A program made the position numbers and the translations under genes. From Neptuniibacter sp. UBA6509 (GTDB taxonomy: Bacteria; Pseudomonadota; Gammaproteobacteria; Pseudomonadales; Balneatricaceae): 60,644 nt of DNA. The stretch is taken from the NCBI GenBank assembly GCA_002435145.1, contig DJLT01000041.1, positions 1 to 60,644 of the forward strand, in the 5' to 3' direction. Under the pieces are notes generated by a model. The model was not told the origin of the DNA. It saw nothing but the letters and a program-made list of their open reading frames with translations, and searched no databases. The stretch's first letter is position 1, and each line of letters opens with the position of its first letter. Positions 29,764-40,774 of this stretch are shown here, one piece after another.

Positions 29764-30021
29764 ATGGCTCATAAGAAAGCTGGTGGTTCTACTAAGAACG
29801 GTCGCGACTCGGAGTCGAAACGACTTGGTGTCAAACGTTTCGGCGGTCAGGCAGTTATTGCTGGAAACATCCTTATTCGTCAGCGCGGAACTAAATTCCA
29901 CGCAGGTGAAAACGTAGGTTGTGGTAAAGACCACACTTTGTTTGCGAAAGCAGACGGCGTTGTGAAATTTGAAGTTAAAGGCCCGCTAAAGCGTAAATAC
30001 ATCTCTGTTGTAGATGCGTAA
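29764..30021 (+). CDS. rpmA: 50S ribosomal protein L27
   Basis: L27 (85 residues), whose N-terminus reaches the peptidyl transferase centre. It begins directly with [20 protein letters not shown], without the cleavable extension found in Firmicutes. [19 protein letters not shown] is the core. A terminator follows. Confidence 0.97.
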   Translation: MAHKKAGGSTKNGRDSESKRLGVKRFGGQAVIAGNILIRQRGTKFHAGENVGCGKDHTLFAKADGVVKFEVKGPLKRKYISVVDA

Positions 30022-30045
30022 GTAACGGTTTCTTGCTTTATTAAA

Positions 30046-30070
30046 AGCTCCGCTATGGCGGAGCTTTTTT
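30046..30070 (+). terminator. rpmA terminator
   Basis: AGCTCCGC-TATG-GCGGAGCT stem followed by a run of T. It separates rplU-rpmA from obgE. Confidence 0.93.
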
Positions 30071-30082
30071 GTTTATAATTGT

Positions 30083-30130
30083 TTCAAATGGTTATTTGAA
30101 GTGGTTATTTAAAAGAGTTATTTAAATTAG
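30083..30130. repeat. Inverted and tandem repeats upstream of obgE
   Basis: TTCAAAT-GGTT-ATTTGAA is a perfect 7-bp inverted repeat (30083-30100). Three imperfect tandem units of 13-15 bp follow from 30089: TGGTTATTTGAAG, TGGTTATTTAAAAG and AGTTATTTAAATTAG. They lie between the rpmA terminator and obgE, with a TATAAT at 30074-30079, so they may be part of the obgE control region. Confidence 0.5.
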
Positions 30131-30183
30131 AAAATAGGGTATCTACCGCTGAGTCTTGATGTTGAAGCAGGACTTAATAGTAG

Positions 30184-31413
<1,230 letters not shown>

Positions 31414-31454
31414 ATAAAGTAGTTAGTCTTCTTTGCGATTTTAGAGGTATTGGA

Positions 31455-32579
31455 GTGGCTGTGGGTAGGGATAAGCTTAAACGTGCTAAGCGTTGGGTGG
31501 TTAAGATTGGTAGTGCGCTTCTGACGAATGACGGTCAGGGGTTAGATCAGCAGGCGATCTCCCGTTGGGTTGATCAAATCGCAGCTCTCCAGTCGTCAGG
31601 TCTTGAAGTGGTTCTGGTATCCTCTGGTTCAGTGGCTGAGGGGATGACGCGCTTAGGTTGGTCTGAGCGCCCTAGTGAAATTTATAATCTTCAAGCGGCT
31701 GCGGCTGTGGGTCAGATGGGTTTAGTGCAGGCGTATGAGACAAATTTTCAACGCCATTCTATGCATACTGCTCAAATTTTATTGACTCATGAAGATCATT
31801 CAAACCGTAAACGCTATTTAAACGCTCAAGCAACGCTTCGGTCTCTTCTAGGGATGGGGGTGGTGCCAGTAGTTAATGAGAATGATACAGTTGTTACGAA
31901 AGAGATTCGTTTTGGTGATAACGATACTCTAGGTGCGTTGGTTGCTAATTTAGTGGAAGCGGATGCGTTGATTCTTCTAACTGATCAGGACGGTCTTTTC
32001 ACGGCGGATCCGCGTCATGACAATACAGCGACGCTTATCTCTGAAGCACGCTCTGAAGATGAATCGTTGTCTGCTATGGCGGGTGATGGTGGTAAGTTGG
32101 GTCGTGGCGGTATGGCGACTAAAGTACGTGCTGCTCAGTTAGCTGCGCGTTCGGGTGCGGTGACGGTTATTGCAAGTGGGCGCGAAGATGATGTCTTGCT
32201 TCGTTTGAGGGATGCAGAGGCTTTAGGTACTTTGCTGGTGCCGGAAAAAAGTCCTGTGGTTGCGCGTAAACAGTGGATCGCCGGTCATTTGCAAGCTAGA
32301 GGTAATCTTGTCTTGGATGAAGGTGCCGTTCGGGCGTTGCGTGAGCGAGGTAAGAGTCTTCTACCTGCGGGTGTTCGTAGCGTTAGTGGTGATTTCTCGC
32401 GCGGAGAAATGGTTATCATTAGTGATGAGTTTGGTCGTATCGTTGCGCGTGGTTTGGTTAACTATGGTGTTGATGCGGCAGGTAAAATCATTGGTAAATC
32501 CAGTCATGAAATAGAATCGATATTAGGATTTATGGGTGAAGAAGAGTTGGTTCATCGGGATAATTTGGTGCTGGCTTAA
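31455..32579 (+). CDS. proB: Glutamate 5-kinase
   Basis: First enzyme of proline synthesis (374 residues). The N-terminal amino acid kinase domain has [22 protein letters not shown] and [13 protein letters not shown]; the C-terminal PUA domain is at about 280-365 ([20 protein letters not shown]). The start is GTG at 31455, with AGAGG 7 nt upstream. Terminator follows. Confidence 0.94.
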   Translation: MAVGRDKLKRAKRWVVKIGSALLTNDGQGLDQQAISRWVDQIAALQSSGLEVVLVSSGSVAEGMTRLGWSERPSEIYNLQAAAAVGQMGLVQAYETNFQRHSMHTAQILLTHEDHSNRKRYLNAQATLRSLLGMGVVPVVNENDTVVTKEIRFGDNDTLGALVANLVEADALILLTDQDGLFTADPRHDNTATLISEARSEDESLSAMAGDGGKLGRGGMATKVRAAQLAARSGAVTVIASGREDDVLLRLRDAEALGTLLVPEKSPVVARKQWIAGHLQARGNLVLDEGAVRALRERGKSLLPAGVRSVSGDFSRGEMVIISDEFGRIVARGLVNYGVDAAGKIIGKSSHEIESILGFMGEEELVHRDNLVLA

Positions 32580-32621
32580 GCGATAGTTAAAATGTATGCC
32601 GTCTAGGTATAAGTTAGACAT

Positions 32622-32649
32622 AAAAAAACCGGCTATTGCCGGTTTTTTT
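32622..32649. terminator. Bidirectional terminator between proB and rpsT
   Basis: CCGGC-TATT-GCCGG with seven A before and seven T after; acts for both converging genes. Confidence 0.93.
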
Positions 32650-32668
32650 AGTATTGCTCTAGCTTAAA

Positions 32669-32932
32669 TTAAGCTAGACCAACAATCTGCTTAACCATGC
32701 GGCTCTTAGTGCGGGCAACTGTGTTCTTATGGAAGATGCCCTTATTTACAGAACCGTCCAAGATAGGCTGTGCAACTTTGAATGCTTCTTGAGCTGCTGC
32801 CTGGTCACCAGCTTCGATAGCTGCTTGAACTTTCTTAATATAGGTACGTACCATGGAACGCAGGCTAGCGTTATGCTGGCGACGCTTCTCTGCCTGGCGA
32901 GCGCGTTTACGAGATCCTGCGGAATTTGCCAC
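32669..32932 (-). CDS. rpsT: 30S ribosomal protein S20
   Basis: S20 (87 residues), a helical 16S binder. It starts [20 protein letters not shown]. The start codon is GTG, with a strong AAGGAG 7 nt upstream; E. coli rpsT also uses a non-ATG start (TTG), which is tied to its autoregulation. Divergent from murJ. Confidence 0.96.
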   Translation of the reverse strand: MANSAGSRKRARQAEKRRQHNASLRSMVRTYIKKVQAAIEAGDQAAAQEAFKVAQPILDGSVNKGIFHKNTVARTKSRMVKQIVGLA

Positions 32933-33110
32933 AGTTCGGCTCCTTATAAATGAGTTAAATAATTATTATCGGCATAAAAGCCGAAAAATCAGAGGCGAGA
33001 TTATTCATATTTGTTGGCCCGCTGTCAATAAAACTACAGAAATTTTCTTGTTGAAGCAGTAATATGCGCATTCTCTTGAGTGTTATTCATGAAAATAATG
33101 GTATTTATCG

Positions 33111-34676
33111 GTGTCACAGCAAACTTCAGAACCTAAAAAATCAGTCGGATTACTACGCTCCAGTGCCATTGTGGGCATTATGACGATGCTTTCGCGTGTT
33201 TTAGGGTTGGCGCGTGACGTTGTGGTGGCTAACTATTTTGGCGCCAGCGGAAGTGCAGATGCTTTTTTTGTGGCGTTTAAAATCCCAAATTTTTTGCGAC
33301 GTTTGTTTGCTGAGGGGGCCTTTGCTCAAGCGTTTGTGCCAGTCCTATCTGAATACCGCACCCAGAAAGACCTTAAAGCTGTGCAGATGCTCGTTAACTA
33401 CGTTGCGGGTACGTTGGGCAGTGTATTGATTGCGATCACTGTACTGGCTGTTGTAGGCGCGCCCATGTTAACCGCGGTATTTGCACCCGGTTTTTATATG
33501 GGCGACGAGGGTAAGTTTGAACTGGCTGCGGAAATGTTGCGAATAACCTTCCCTTATCTGCTACTTATCTCGTTAACGGCGTTTGCGGGGGCGGTGCTCA
33601 ATAGTTATGAGCGGTTTGCCATTCCGGCATTTACACCGGTGTTGCTGAACATTTCACTCATCTGCTCAGCCATCTTTCTAAGTCCGTTATTCGACCCGCC
33701 GGTATTAGCGTTGGCGTGGGGGGTGATGATCGCAGGTGTTGTTCAGCTTGTGTTTCAGTTGCCGTTTATGGCGCAGATTCATCTTTTGCCTAGGCCTAAG
33801 TGGGGTTGGAACGATCCGGGTGTCCGTCGCATTATGACGTTGATGTTGCCCGCGCTCTTTGGTGTTTCCGTAACGCAGATAAACCTTCTTTTGGATACAG
33901 TGCTGGCCTCCTTTTTACAAACGGGCAGTGTGTCGTGGCTCTACTATTCGGATCGTTTGGCTGAGCTCCCTTTAGGGGTTTTTGGTATTGCGATCGCGAC
34001 GGTAATTTTGCCCAGTCTTTCGCGTAAACATGCAGAGCAATCGAGCGAACACTTTTCCTCAACGCTAAATTGGGCGATGCAGATGGTGATGTTAATCGGT
34101 ATACCTGCTGCAGTGGCGTTGTTTATTTTGGCAGAACCTATGCTCGTGACTCTGTTTCACTACGGGGCTTTAGGTGATCGAGATGTCATGATGGCTGCTA
34201 TGAGCTTAAGAGCTTATGCCTGTGGCTTATTGGCATTTATGCTGATCAAAGTTTTGGCGACGGGTTACTTCTCTCGACAGGATACGAAAACGCCTGTGAA
34301 AATTGGTATTCAAGCTGCCGCGCTCAATATGGTGTTTAACTTGTTACTGATTGGACCTTTTGCGCATGTAGGTTTAGCGGCCGCGACAGCAATGTCGGCA
34401 TTTTTAAATGCCGGGTTGTTGTTACATGGATTGATTAAAACCGGGCTTTTTTCTTGGAGTGCTGGTTGGCTGAGCAGTCTACTGCGTATGTTGGCTGCGA
34501 ACGTGGCAATGGGTGTGTCGCTTTATTTTATGATGGATGCGCCTGAAAATTGGTTGCTCATGGATCTGTGGCAGCGGGTGATGAATATGGCTATTTTAGT
34601 TACGGTAGGTGGCGGTGTTTATGTTTTGGTTTTATTGATCTGTGGTTTAAGACCGAATCACCTGAAACATGGATAG
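33111..34676 (+). CDS. murJ: Lipid II flippase MurJ
   Basis: Flips lipid II across the inner membrane for peptidoglycan synthesis (521 residues, about 14 hydrophobic segments, MOP superfamily). Marks: MLSRVLGLARDVVVANYFG, ADAFFVAFKIPNFLRRLFAEG and TLNWAMQMVMLIGIPAAVAL. GTG start at 33111 with a weak binding site. Divergent from rpsT, an arrangement conserved in related bacteria. Confidence 0.95.
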   Translation: MSQQTSEPKKSVGLLRSSAIVGIMTMLSRVLGLARDVVVANYFGASGSADAFFVAFKIPNFLRRLFAEGAFAQAFVPVLSEYRTQKDLKAVQMLVNYVAGTLGSVLIAITVLAVVGAPMLTAVFAPGFYMGDEGKFELAAEMLRITFPYLLLISLTAFAGAVLNSYERFAIPAFTPVLLNISLICSAIFLSPLFDPPVLALAWGVMIAGVVQLVFQLPFMAQIHLLPRPKWGWNDPGVRRIMTLMLPALFGVSVTQINLLLDTVLASFLQTGSVSWLYYSDRLAELPLGVFGIAIATVILPSLSRKHAEQSSEHFSSTLNWAMQMVMLIGIPAAVALFILAEPMLVTLFHYGALGDRDVMMAAMSLRAYACGLLAFMLIKVLATGYFSRQDTKTPVKIGIQAAALNMVFNLLLIGPFAHVGLAAATAMSAFLNAGLLLHGLIKTGLFSWSAGWLSSLLRMLAANVAMGVSLYFMMDAPENWLLMDLWQRVMNMAILVTVGGGVYVLVLLICGLRPNHLKHG

Positions 34677-34777
34677 TCGGTTGCTAGTTGCACCTTGTAC
34701 ATAAGCTGATTAGTGCCGGGTTTATGGGGCAGCTTAAACATCTGCCTTCAAAGGTACTCGTTGGCCATTATCTGAGC

Positions 34778-34783
34778 TATAAT
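34778..34783 (+). promoter_or_regulatory. Candidate -10 of the ribF operon
   Basis: TATAAT 92 bp before ribF in the 198-bp gap after murJ. The -35 region at 17 bp (TACTCG) is poor, so it is only a candidate. Confidence 0.35.
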
Positions 34784-34874
34784 GCCGCGTTTGTTTTGGG
34801 TGGAAGTTTTCTAGGGCGTTTGTTTCTGTTCTGGAGGATGAGTTTTCACATATCGTTAGTCACAAGAGTTCTTG

Positions 34875-35807
34875 ATGGAATTAATCCGCGGATTACATAA
34901 CCTACGTGAAAAACACCGAGGTTGCGTTGCGACAATTGGTAATTTTGACGGTGTTCATTTAGGTCACCGTAAAGTTTTGGCGCAGGTTAAAGCAAAAGCA
35001 GATGAGCTAAACCTTCCATCTATCGTTATAACTTTTGAACCTCAGCCTAGAGAGTTTTTTGCGGGTAACAACGCACCACCTAGGCTGACGCGTTTTAGTG
35101 AAAAGCACAGGCTACTGGCAGCAGAAGGAATCGACAGGCATCTATGCTTAACCTTCAATGAGCGTTTAAGAGCGATGACAGCTGAAGGTTTTGTGGAAGA
35201 GTTGCTGTTACGAGGTTTGGCCGTAGAGCATTTTGTTGTGGGTGATGATTTTCGCTTTGGCTGCGATCGTTCAGGTGATTACACCATGCTATGTAGAGCA
35301 GGCGAGAAACATGGTTTCTCTGTTGTGAATACCGAAACATTTATCAGTGCTGATGAGCGGGTGAGTAGTTCCCGAATACGTGAAGCGTTGGAAGAAAACG
35401 AATTAGAAAAAGCAAACAGTTTACTTGGACGCCCTTATACGGTTTCAGGTCGGGTGATGCATGGGCAGAAATTAGGGCGTCAGTTGGGTGTACCCACTGC
35501 TAATGTGCGTATGCATCGATTTCCCTGTCCGCTAAAAGGTGTTTATGCGGTTGAGGTCACCGGTGGTGGTCTTAAACAGCAAGGTGTATGTAATGTGGGA
35601 TTGCGCCCAACAGTGTGCGGTCAACAGCCTGTGTTAGAGGCACACCTATTTGATTTTGATAAAGATATTTATGGCCAGCTGTTAACGGTCGAATTTAAGA
35701 AGTTTATTCGTGCTGAAAAGAAATTCGACGGATTAGAACAGCTGAAACAACAGATTTTTGCAGATATTGATGACGTGCGGGCGTTTTTTGCCTGTACCCG
35801 TAGTTAA
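34875..35807 (+). CDS. ribF: Bifunctional riboflavin kinase/FMN adenylyltransferase
   Basis: Makes FMN and FAD (310 residues). The N-terminal adenylyltransferase has [15 protein letters not shown] and [11 protein letters not shown]; the C-terminal kinase domain has [13 protein letters not shown] and [14 protein letters not shown] at 34875 ([13 protein letters not shown]) has AAGAG upstream. ileS starts 17 bp later. Confidence 0.95.
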   Translation: MELIRGLHNLREKHRGCVATIGNFDGVHLGHRKVLAQVKAKADELNLPSIVITFEPQPREFFAGNNAPPRLTRFSEKHRLLAAEGIDRHLCLTFNERLRAMTAEGFVEELLLRGLAVEHFVVGDDFRFGCDRSGDYTMLCRAGEKHGFSVVNTETFISADERVSSSRIREALEENELEKANSLLGRPYTVSGRVMHGQKLGRQLGVPTANVRMHRFPCPLKGVYAVEVTGGGLKQQGVCNVGLRPTVCGQQPVLEAHLFDFDKDIYGQLLTVEFKKFIRAEKKFDGLEQLKQQIFADIDDVRAFFACTRS

Positions 35808-35824
35808 TTCGGAACTTAATAACC

Positions 35825-38644
35825 ATGACCGATTATAAAGTAACATTGAACCTTCCTGAAACCTCTTTCCCTATGCGCGGCAATTTGGCTCAGCGCGAGC
35901 CGAAAATGCTAAAGGGTTGGCAGAAGATGGATCTTTACCAAAAAATTCGTGACGTGAGTGCTGGGCGAGATAAGTTTATCTTGCATGATGGCCCTCCTTA
36001 CGCAAATGGTGATATCCATATTGGTCATTCGGTTAATAAGATTCTGAAAGATATTATCATCAAATCTAAAACCATGAGTGGTTTTGATGCGCCATATGTT
36101 CCTGGTTGGGATTGTCATGGTTTGCCGATTGAACACAAGGTTGAGACCAAAATCGGTAAGGCTGGCGTTAAAGTTTCGCATAAAGTATTTCGTCAGAAAT
36201 GCCGAGATTATGCTCATCGACAAGTTGAAGGTCAGAAGAAGGACTTTATTCGCCTAGGTGTTCAAGGTGATTGGGAAAATCCTTATCTGACAATGAATTT
36301 TGATACTGAGGCCAATATCATTCGCGCCTTAGGAAAAATTGTTGAAAATGGACATTTAGTTAAAGGCTTTAAACCCGTTTATTGGAGTGTTGTAGGTGGT
36401 TCTGCTCTAGCTGAAGCGGAAGTGGAATACCAAGATAAAACATCGACTGCTATTGATGTGCGTTTTGCGCCGGTAGATCAGGCGGACTTTTTAGCTCGTT
36501 TTGATGGTGCTGAAGAGGGCGAAGGAAATACTTCTGTCGTTATCTGGACTACCACGCCTTGGACGTTGCCTTCAAACCAAGCGGTTTCAATCAATGCAGA
36601 GTTAGATTATGTGTTGGTTCAGCTAGATCTAGGAGCTGGAACAGAGCGAATCCTGTTAGCTGAAGGTTTAGTTGACGATGTGATGACACGCTACGGTGCT
36701 GAAGGGCATAAAATTGTAGGTCGTTGTCAGGGCGCCGCGCTAGAAAAAGTTCAGCTACAGCATCCTTTTGCCGATCGTAAAGTGCCTGTGATTCTAGGCG
36801 ACCATGTAACCTTAGATGCAGGTACGGGTGCGGTACATACAGCACCCGACCACGGTGTAGAAGATTTCGAGGTAGGTCGCAAATACGGTATAGGCACGCT
36901 TAATCTTGTTAATGCATCGGGTGTCCTTGGTGAAGGTGCAGGCGTATTTGCCGGCCAGCACGTTTATAAAGTAGATGACAACGTTGTCACTTTACTTAAA
37001 GAAAATAATGCACTCGTGCTTGAACATAAGTTCCAGCACAGTTACCCACATTGCTGGCGTACAAAAACACCGCTTATCTACCGTGCTACGCCTCAGTGGT
37101 TTATCAGCATGGAAGAGAAAGGCCTAAAAGCTGATGCGCTTTCTGCTATTAAGGGTGTTGAGTGGTTCCCTGGTTGGGGTCAAAACCGCATTGAATCTAT
37201 GGTTGAGCAAAGCCCTGATTGGTGTGTTTCTAGACAGCGTACTTGGGGCGTACCTATCACGTTGTTTATCCATAAAGAAACTCAACAGCTACACCCTAAA
37301 ACGGCTGAACTGATCGAACAAGTTGCGCTTCGTGTTGAGCAAGAAGGCATTGATGCTTGGTTTGATCTTGATCCGGCTGATCTATTGGGTGTAGATGCGG
37401 ATCAATATGAGAAAGTAACCGATACGCTAGATGTTTGGTTTGATTCCGGTGTTACTCACTACTCTGTTGTTGATCAGCGTGAAGGGCTAAATTTCCCGGC
37501 TGACCTGTATCTTGAAGGTTCAGATCAGCACCGTGGTTGGTTCCAGTCTTCGCTTAAAACCGGCATAGCGATTAAAGGGTGCGCACCTTATAAACAAGTG
37601 CTTACTCACGGTTTTACAGTGGATGGCCAAGGCCGCAAGATGTCCAAGTCTGTTGGTAACGTTGTTTCTCCTCAGGAAGTGATGAACAAATATGGCGCGG
37701 ATATCTTACGTTTATGGGTAGCGTCTACCGATTATAGCGGTGAGATGACCTGCTCTGACGATATCTTAAAGCGTGCTGCAGATGCTTATCGACGTATTCG
37801 TAACACTGCACGTTTCTTCTTGGCTAACTTGAACGGTTTTGATCCTAAAACGGATATGGTGCAATCGGAAGAGATGGTTGCATTAGATGCTTGGGCGGTT
37901 GATCGTGCTGCACGCCTACAAGAGGAATTGCTAGGTCATTACGAACAGTATGAGCTACTTCAAGTATTCCAGAAAATCTCTCATTTCTGCTCGCAGGATA
38001 TGGGTGGTTTCTATCTAGATATCATTAAAGACCGTCAATACACTGCGGCAACGGATTCACCTGCACGTAAATCAGCTCAGACGGCTCTGCACCACATCGT
38101 TGAAGCATTGGCTCGTTGGATCGCTCCAATCTGCAGCTTCACTGCGGATGAAATTTGGGCTGAGTTATCAGGTGAAAGAGCTGAATCTGTTCATTTGGAT
38201 GCTTGGTATCAAGGGCTGACTAAACTTCCAGAAGGTACTGCGTTAGGTGGTGCATACTGGGAGCAGGTTATGGCGGTTAAAACTGCCGTTAACAAACAGC
38301 TAGAAGAGCAGCGTAATGCGGGTAATGTCGGCGGTAGTTTGGAAGCGGAAGTGACCTTGTACTGCGATGATAACTTGTTACAAGTGCTGTCTAAACTGGA
38401 AGATGAATTGCGTTTTGTCTTAATTACATCTCAAGCCGCTGTGGCGCCTCTATCAGATGCTGCTAATGCTGAAGATACCGAGCTGGAAGGCTTAAAGTTG
38501 AGTGTTGTTAAGAGTGAAGAGCAGAAATGCCCACGTTGCTGGCATTATCGTGCTGACATTGGCCAAAATGCAGATGAGCCAGAACTTTGTGGCCGCTGTG
38601 TTGAAAATGTTACCGGCGAAGGCGAAAGCCGTAGCTTTGCATAA
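35825..38644 (+). CDS. ileS: Isoleucyl-tRNA synthetase
   Basis: Class I aminoacyl-tRNA synthetase (939 residues). The HIGH motif is in [15 protein letters not shown], and KMSKS in [14 protein letters not shown]. The editing domain has [17 protein letters not shown]. The C-terminal zinc site CPRCWHY/CGRC is present. This is the bacterial type 1 enzyme. Same operon as ribF and lspA. Confidence 0.97.
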   Translation: MTDYKVTLNLPETSFPMRGNLAQREPKMLKGWQKMDLYQKIRDVSAGRDKFILHDGPPYANGDIHIGHSVNKILKDIIIKSKTMSGFDAPYVPGWDCHGLPIEHKVETKIGKAGVKVSHKVFRQKCRDYAHRQVEGQKKDFIRLGVQGDWENPYLTMNFDTEANIIRALGKIVENGHLVKGFKPVYWSVVGGSALAEAEVEYQDKTSTAIDVRFAPVDQADFLARFDGAEEGEGNTSVVIWTTTPWTLPSNQAVSINAELDYVLVQLDLGAGTERILLAEGLVDDVMTRYGAEGHKIVGRCQGAALEKVQLQHPFADRKVPVILGDHVTLDAGTGAVHTAPDHGVEDFEVGRKYGIGTLNLVNASGVLGEGAGVFAGQHVYKVDDNVVTLLKENNALVLEHKFQHSYPHCWRTKTPLIYRATPQWFISMEEKGLKADALSAIKGVEWFPGWGQNRIESMVEQSPDWCVSRQRTWGVPITLFIHKETQQLHPKTAELIEQVALRVEQEGIDAWFDLDPADLLGVDADQYEKVTDTLDVWFDSGVTHYSVVDQREGLNFPADLYLEGSDQHRGWFQSSLKTGIAIKGCAPYKQVLTHGFTVDGQGRKMSKSVGNVVSPQEVMNKYGADILRLWVASTDYSGEMTCSDDILKRAADAYRRIRNTARFFLANLNGFDPKTDMVQSEEMVALDAWAVDRAARLQEELLGHYEQYELLQVFQKISHFCSQDMGGFYLDIIKDRQYTAATDSPARKSAQTALHHIVEALARWIAPICSFTADEIWAELSGERAESVHLDAWYQGLTKLPEGTALGGAYWEQVMAVKTAVNKQLEEQRNAGNVGGSLEAEVTLYCDDNLLQVLSKLEDELRFVLITSQAAVAPLSDAANAEDTELEGLKLSVVKSEEQKCPRCWHYRADIGQNADEPELCGRCVENVTGEGESRSFA

Positions 38645-38669
38645 TGGCTTTGTGTGATGGCATTGTATA

Positions 38670-39236
38670 ATGACAACGACAAGTGAAAATGTTGATGCTG
38701 GGCAGAATGCTGTGAGCCATCAAGCCGATAGCGTAAAACGGAGCTGCCTCGTTTGGGGGTGGCTTTCGTTATTAGTCATTGTTCTTGATCTAGGCAGTAA
38801 ACAGTTAGCTGTTGCTAATATCAGTTACGCCGAAACTATACCTTTGCTCCCGTTTTTTGATCTTACCTTGCTACATAATACAGGTGCTGCATTTAGCTTT
38901 TTAGCGAATGCGGGGGGCTGGCAACGTTGGGCTTTTGCTCTGATTGCTATGGTTGTCAGTGTGGTGTTAGTTATTTGGATGCAACGTACGGAGCGTCGTT
39001 ATTGGTGGTTAGGTCTAGCGTTATCAATGGTTCTAGGCGGCGCTTTAGGTAATCTTTATGATCGTGTTGTTCTTGGCTACGTGATTGATTTTATCTCTCT
39101 GCATTATAATGGCTATTACTTCCCTGCCTTTAATCTAGCAGATTCAGCAATTACGCTGGGCGCGATAATATTGATTTTTGATATGCTTTTTCTGGAAGCT
39201 AAACGTAAAACCTCTGAAGAGATGAGTAATGAGTAA
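38670..39236 (+). CDS. lspA: Lipoprotein signal peptidase
   Basis: Membrane Asp protease that cleaves prolipoprotein signal peptides (188 residues). Catalytic Asp residues lie in NLYDRVVLGYVIDFI and FNLADSAI; LHNTGAAFSFL is also typical. Four membrane segments. It is longer than E. coli LspA (164) because of a polar N-terminal extension of about 25 residues. Overlaps fkpB by 8 bp. Confidence 0.95.
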   Translation: MTTTSENVDAGQNAVSHQADSVKRSCLVWGWLSLLVIVLDLGSKQLAVANISYAETIPLLPFFDLTLLHNTGAAFSFLANAGGWQRWAFALIAMVVSVVLVIWMQRTERRYWWLGLALSMVLGGALGNLYDRVVLGYVIDFISLHYNGYYFPAFNLADSAITLGAIILIFDMLFLEAKRKTSEEMSNE

Positions 39237-39657
39237 ATTAATAGGCCCTGGAAAAACTGTCACTCTACATTTTGCTATTAAATTAGAAGATGGGCAGATC
39301 ATCGACACTAACTTTGATAAAGAGCCGGCTACGTTTACGGTAGGTGATGGTAATCTTACAGAAGGTTTTGAAAAAGCACTGTTTGGTCTTGAAGAAGGGA
39401 TGAAACAGACCTTAAGAATACTGCCAGAAAACGGCTTTGGTATGCCAAACCCAAGCAATATACAGAAGGTACCCCGTTCACAGTTTGAGGGAATGGAGTT
39501 AGAGCAAGGGTTAGTGATCTCATTTGCGGATGCTGGTAACGGAGAGCTTCCTGGAGTAATATCGGAATTTGACGACAAAATGGTGTCGGTGGATTTTAAC
39601 CATCCATTAGCAGGGAAACAGCTAGACTTTGAAGTAGATATACTTAAAGTCAGCTAA
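39229..39657 (+). CDS. fkpB: FKBP-type peptidyl-prolyl isomerase
   Basis: SlpA/FkpB-type isomerase (142 residues) with an FKBP core (GKTVTLHFAIKLEDGQIIDT, GDGNLTEGFEKAL) and the inserted IF domain (MVSVDFNHPLAGKQLDFEV). It starts within lspA. In E. coli and Pseudomonas ispH normally lies beside it; here a terminator and pilin genes follow. Confidence 0.94.
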   Translation: MSKLIGPGKTVTLHFAIKLEDGQIIDTNFDKEPATFTVGDGNLTEGFEKALFGLEEGMKQTLRILPENGFGMPNPSNIQKVPRSQFEGMELEQGLVISFADAGNGELPGVISEFDDKMVSVDFNHPLAGKQLDFEVDILKVS

Positions 39658-39673
39658 GCAACAAACACCCAAG

Positions 39674-39699
39674 CCCGAATAAAATTATTCGGGTTTTTT
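39674..39699 (+). terminator. Terminator of the ribF-fkpB operon
   Basis: CCCGAATAA-AA-TTATTCGGG hairpin followed by six T, 16 bp after fkpB. Confidence 0.92.
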
Positions 39700-39821
39700 G
39701 TATTATGACGATCTTAGGTCTACGCTTTCCTAAGACCCCCCTTAATGTTTGTATGGCGTATGTTTCCTTAAACGACTAATCTTAAGTATATAAAGTATTT
39801 TTTATTTACTGGAAGTAGGTA

Positions 39822-40328
39822 ATGTCTGTAAAGGAAAAAGGCTTCACGTTATTAGAATTAATGATCGCAGTCATCATACTGGGGTTCGTTCTCGGCCTTG
39901 GAGTTCCTAGCTTCAATTCCTTCATTGAGTCGTCTCGACTTCGGGCTGCAACCCATAGTTTAAATACCGCGGTTCAACTTGCTCGCTCTGAGGCTTTAAG
40001 TCGCAGGGAAAATGCGGCTGTTTGTCGTTCAAATTCAGCTCAAGACGCTTGTGATTTTGATGTGGATTGGAGTAGTGGTTGGATGGTTGTTGCGCAGCAG
40101 GGTTCTGATTTAGAGGACGCAGCGGATGTTACCGTAATAAAAATCTGGGAATCTGTTGATTTGGTTGCGTCAGGAGCAGCGAATGGTTTTGCGTTTGATC
40201 GCTTAGGACGAGGTATTACCATTGGAGGGGTGAGAATTCAGAATGATACAGATCATCGGTGTATATCTGTGAATATAACTGGACGAACTGCTGTGCAGGA
40301 AATTAGCGCAGGAGATAGTTGCCCATGA
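39822..40328 (+). CDS. fimU: Minor pseudopilin FimU/GspH-like
   Basis: 168 residues. Prepilin leader MSVKEKG cleaved before FTLLELMIAVIILGFVLGLG, with Glu at position +5. A GspH domain follows (SLNTAVQLARSEALSRRENA) and paired Cys. It primes assembly of the type IV pilus with PilV, PilW, PilX and PilE. First gene of the operon after a 164-bp gap; its stop overlaps pilV. Confidence 0.82.
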   Translation: MSVKEKGFTLLELMIAVIILGFVLGLGVPSFNSFIESSRLRAATHSLNTAVQLARSEALSRRENAAVCRSNSAQDACDFDVDWSSGWMVVAQQGSDLEDAADVTVIKIWESVDLVASGAANGFAFDRLGRGITIGGVRIQNDTDHRCISVNITGRTAVQEISAGDSCP

Positions 40329-40771
40329 TTGATTCAAAAGCTTGCCAATCAAAAAAACAAAAGGGCACAACGTTGATTGAAGTGCTGATTGCTATAGTGA
40401 TTATTTCTATAGGGTTGTTATCTGTTGCCGCTTTACAAACAGTTGCCCTGAAAAGTAATAATGGATCTTATTTAAGATCACAGGCTACTTTTTTAGCCTA
40501 CGATCTTGCGGATAGGATTCGAGCTGCTCCCGATTCTGCAGAAAATGGCGATTATAATGATGGTCAAGGTGGTGATCGAGCAGAATGGGATGCGCGAGTT
40601 GTAAATCAGTTGGGTTCTGGTGCTTCTGGGCAGGTAGTGATGGTTATAGGTTCTACTGCGAATGCGGCATCAATAACGATTCAGTGGAATGATAATAGGG
40701 CTAGAATTCGTGCTGCAAGTGATGCTGATGAGTCAGTATTAACTAGTTTTAATTACCAGATGGAGTTTTAG
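40325..40771 (+). CDS. pilV: Minor pilin PilV
   Basis: 148 residues. Leader ending KQKG before TTLIEVLIAIVIISIGLLS, where Thr replaces the usual Phe at +1, as is common in PilV. ATG at 40325 overlaps the fimU stop (ATGA). It then shows LADRIRAAPDSAENGDY, typical of PilV/GspI. Part of the pilus tip priming complex. Confidence 0.85.
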   Translation: MIDSKACQSKKQKGTTLIEVLIAIVIISIGLLSVAALQTVALKSNNGSYLRSQATFLAYDLADRIRAAPDSAENGDYNDGQGGDRAEWDARVVNQLGSGASGQVVMVIGSTANAASITIQWNDNRARIRAASDADESVLTSFNYQMEF

Positions 40772-40774
40772 TGA

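Noticed and set aside
34688-34900. 70-codon open frame between murJ and ribF
   Set aside because: No good binding site, runs into ribF in another frame, and covers the likely ribF promoter.
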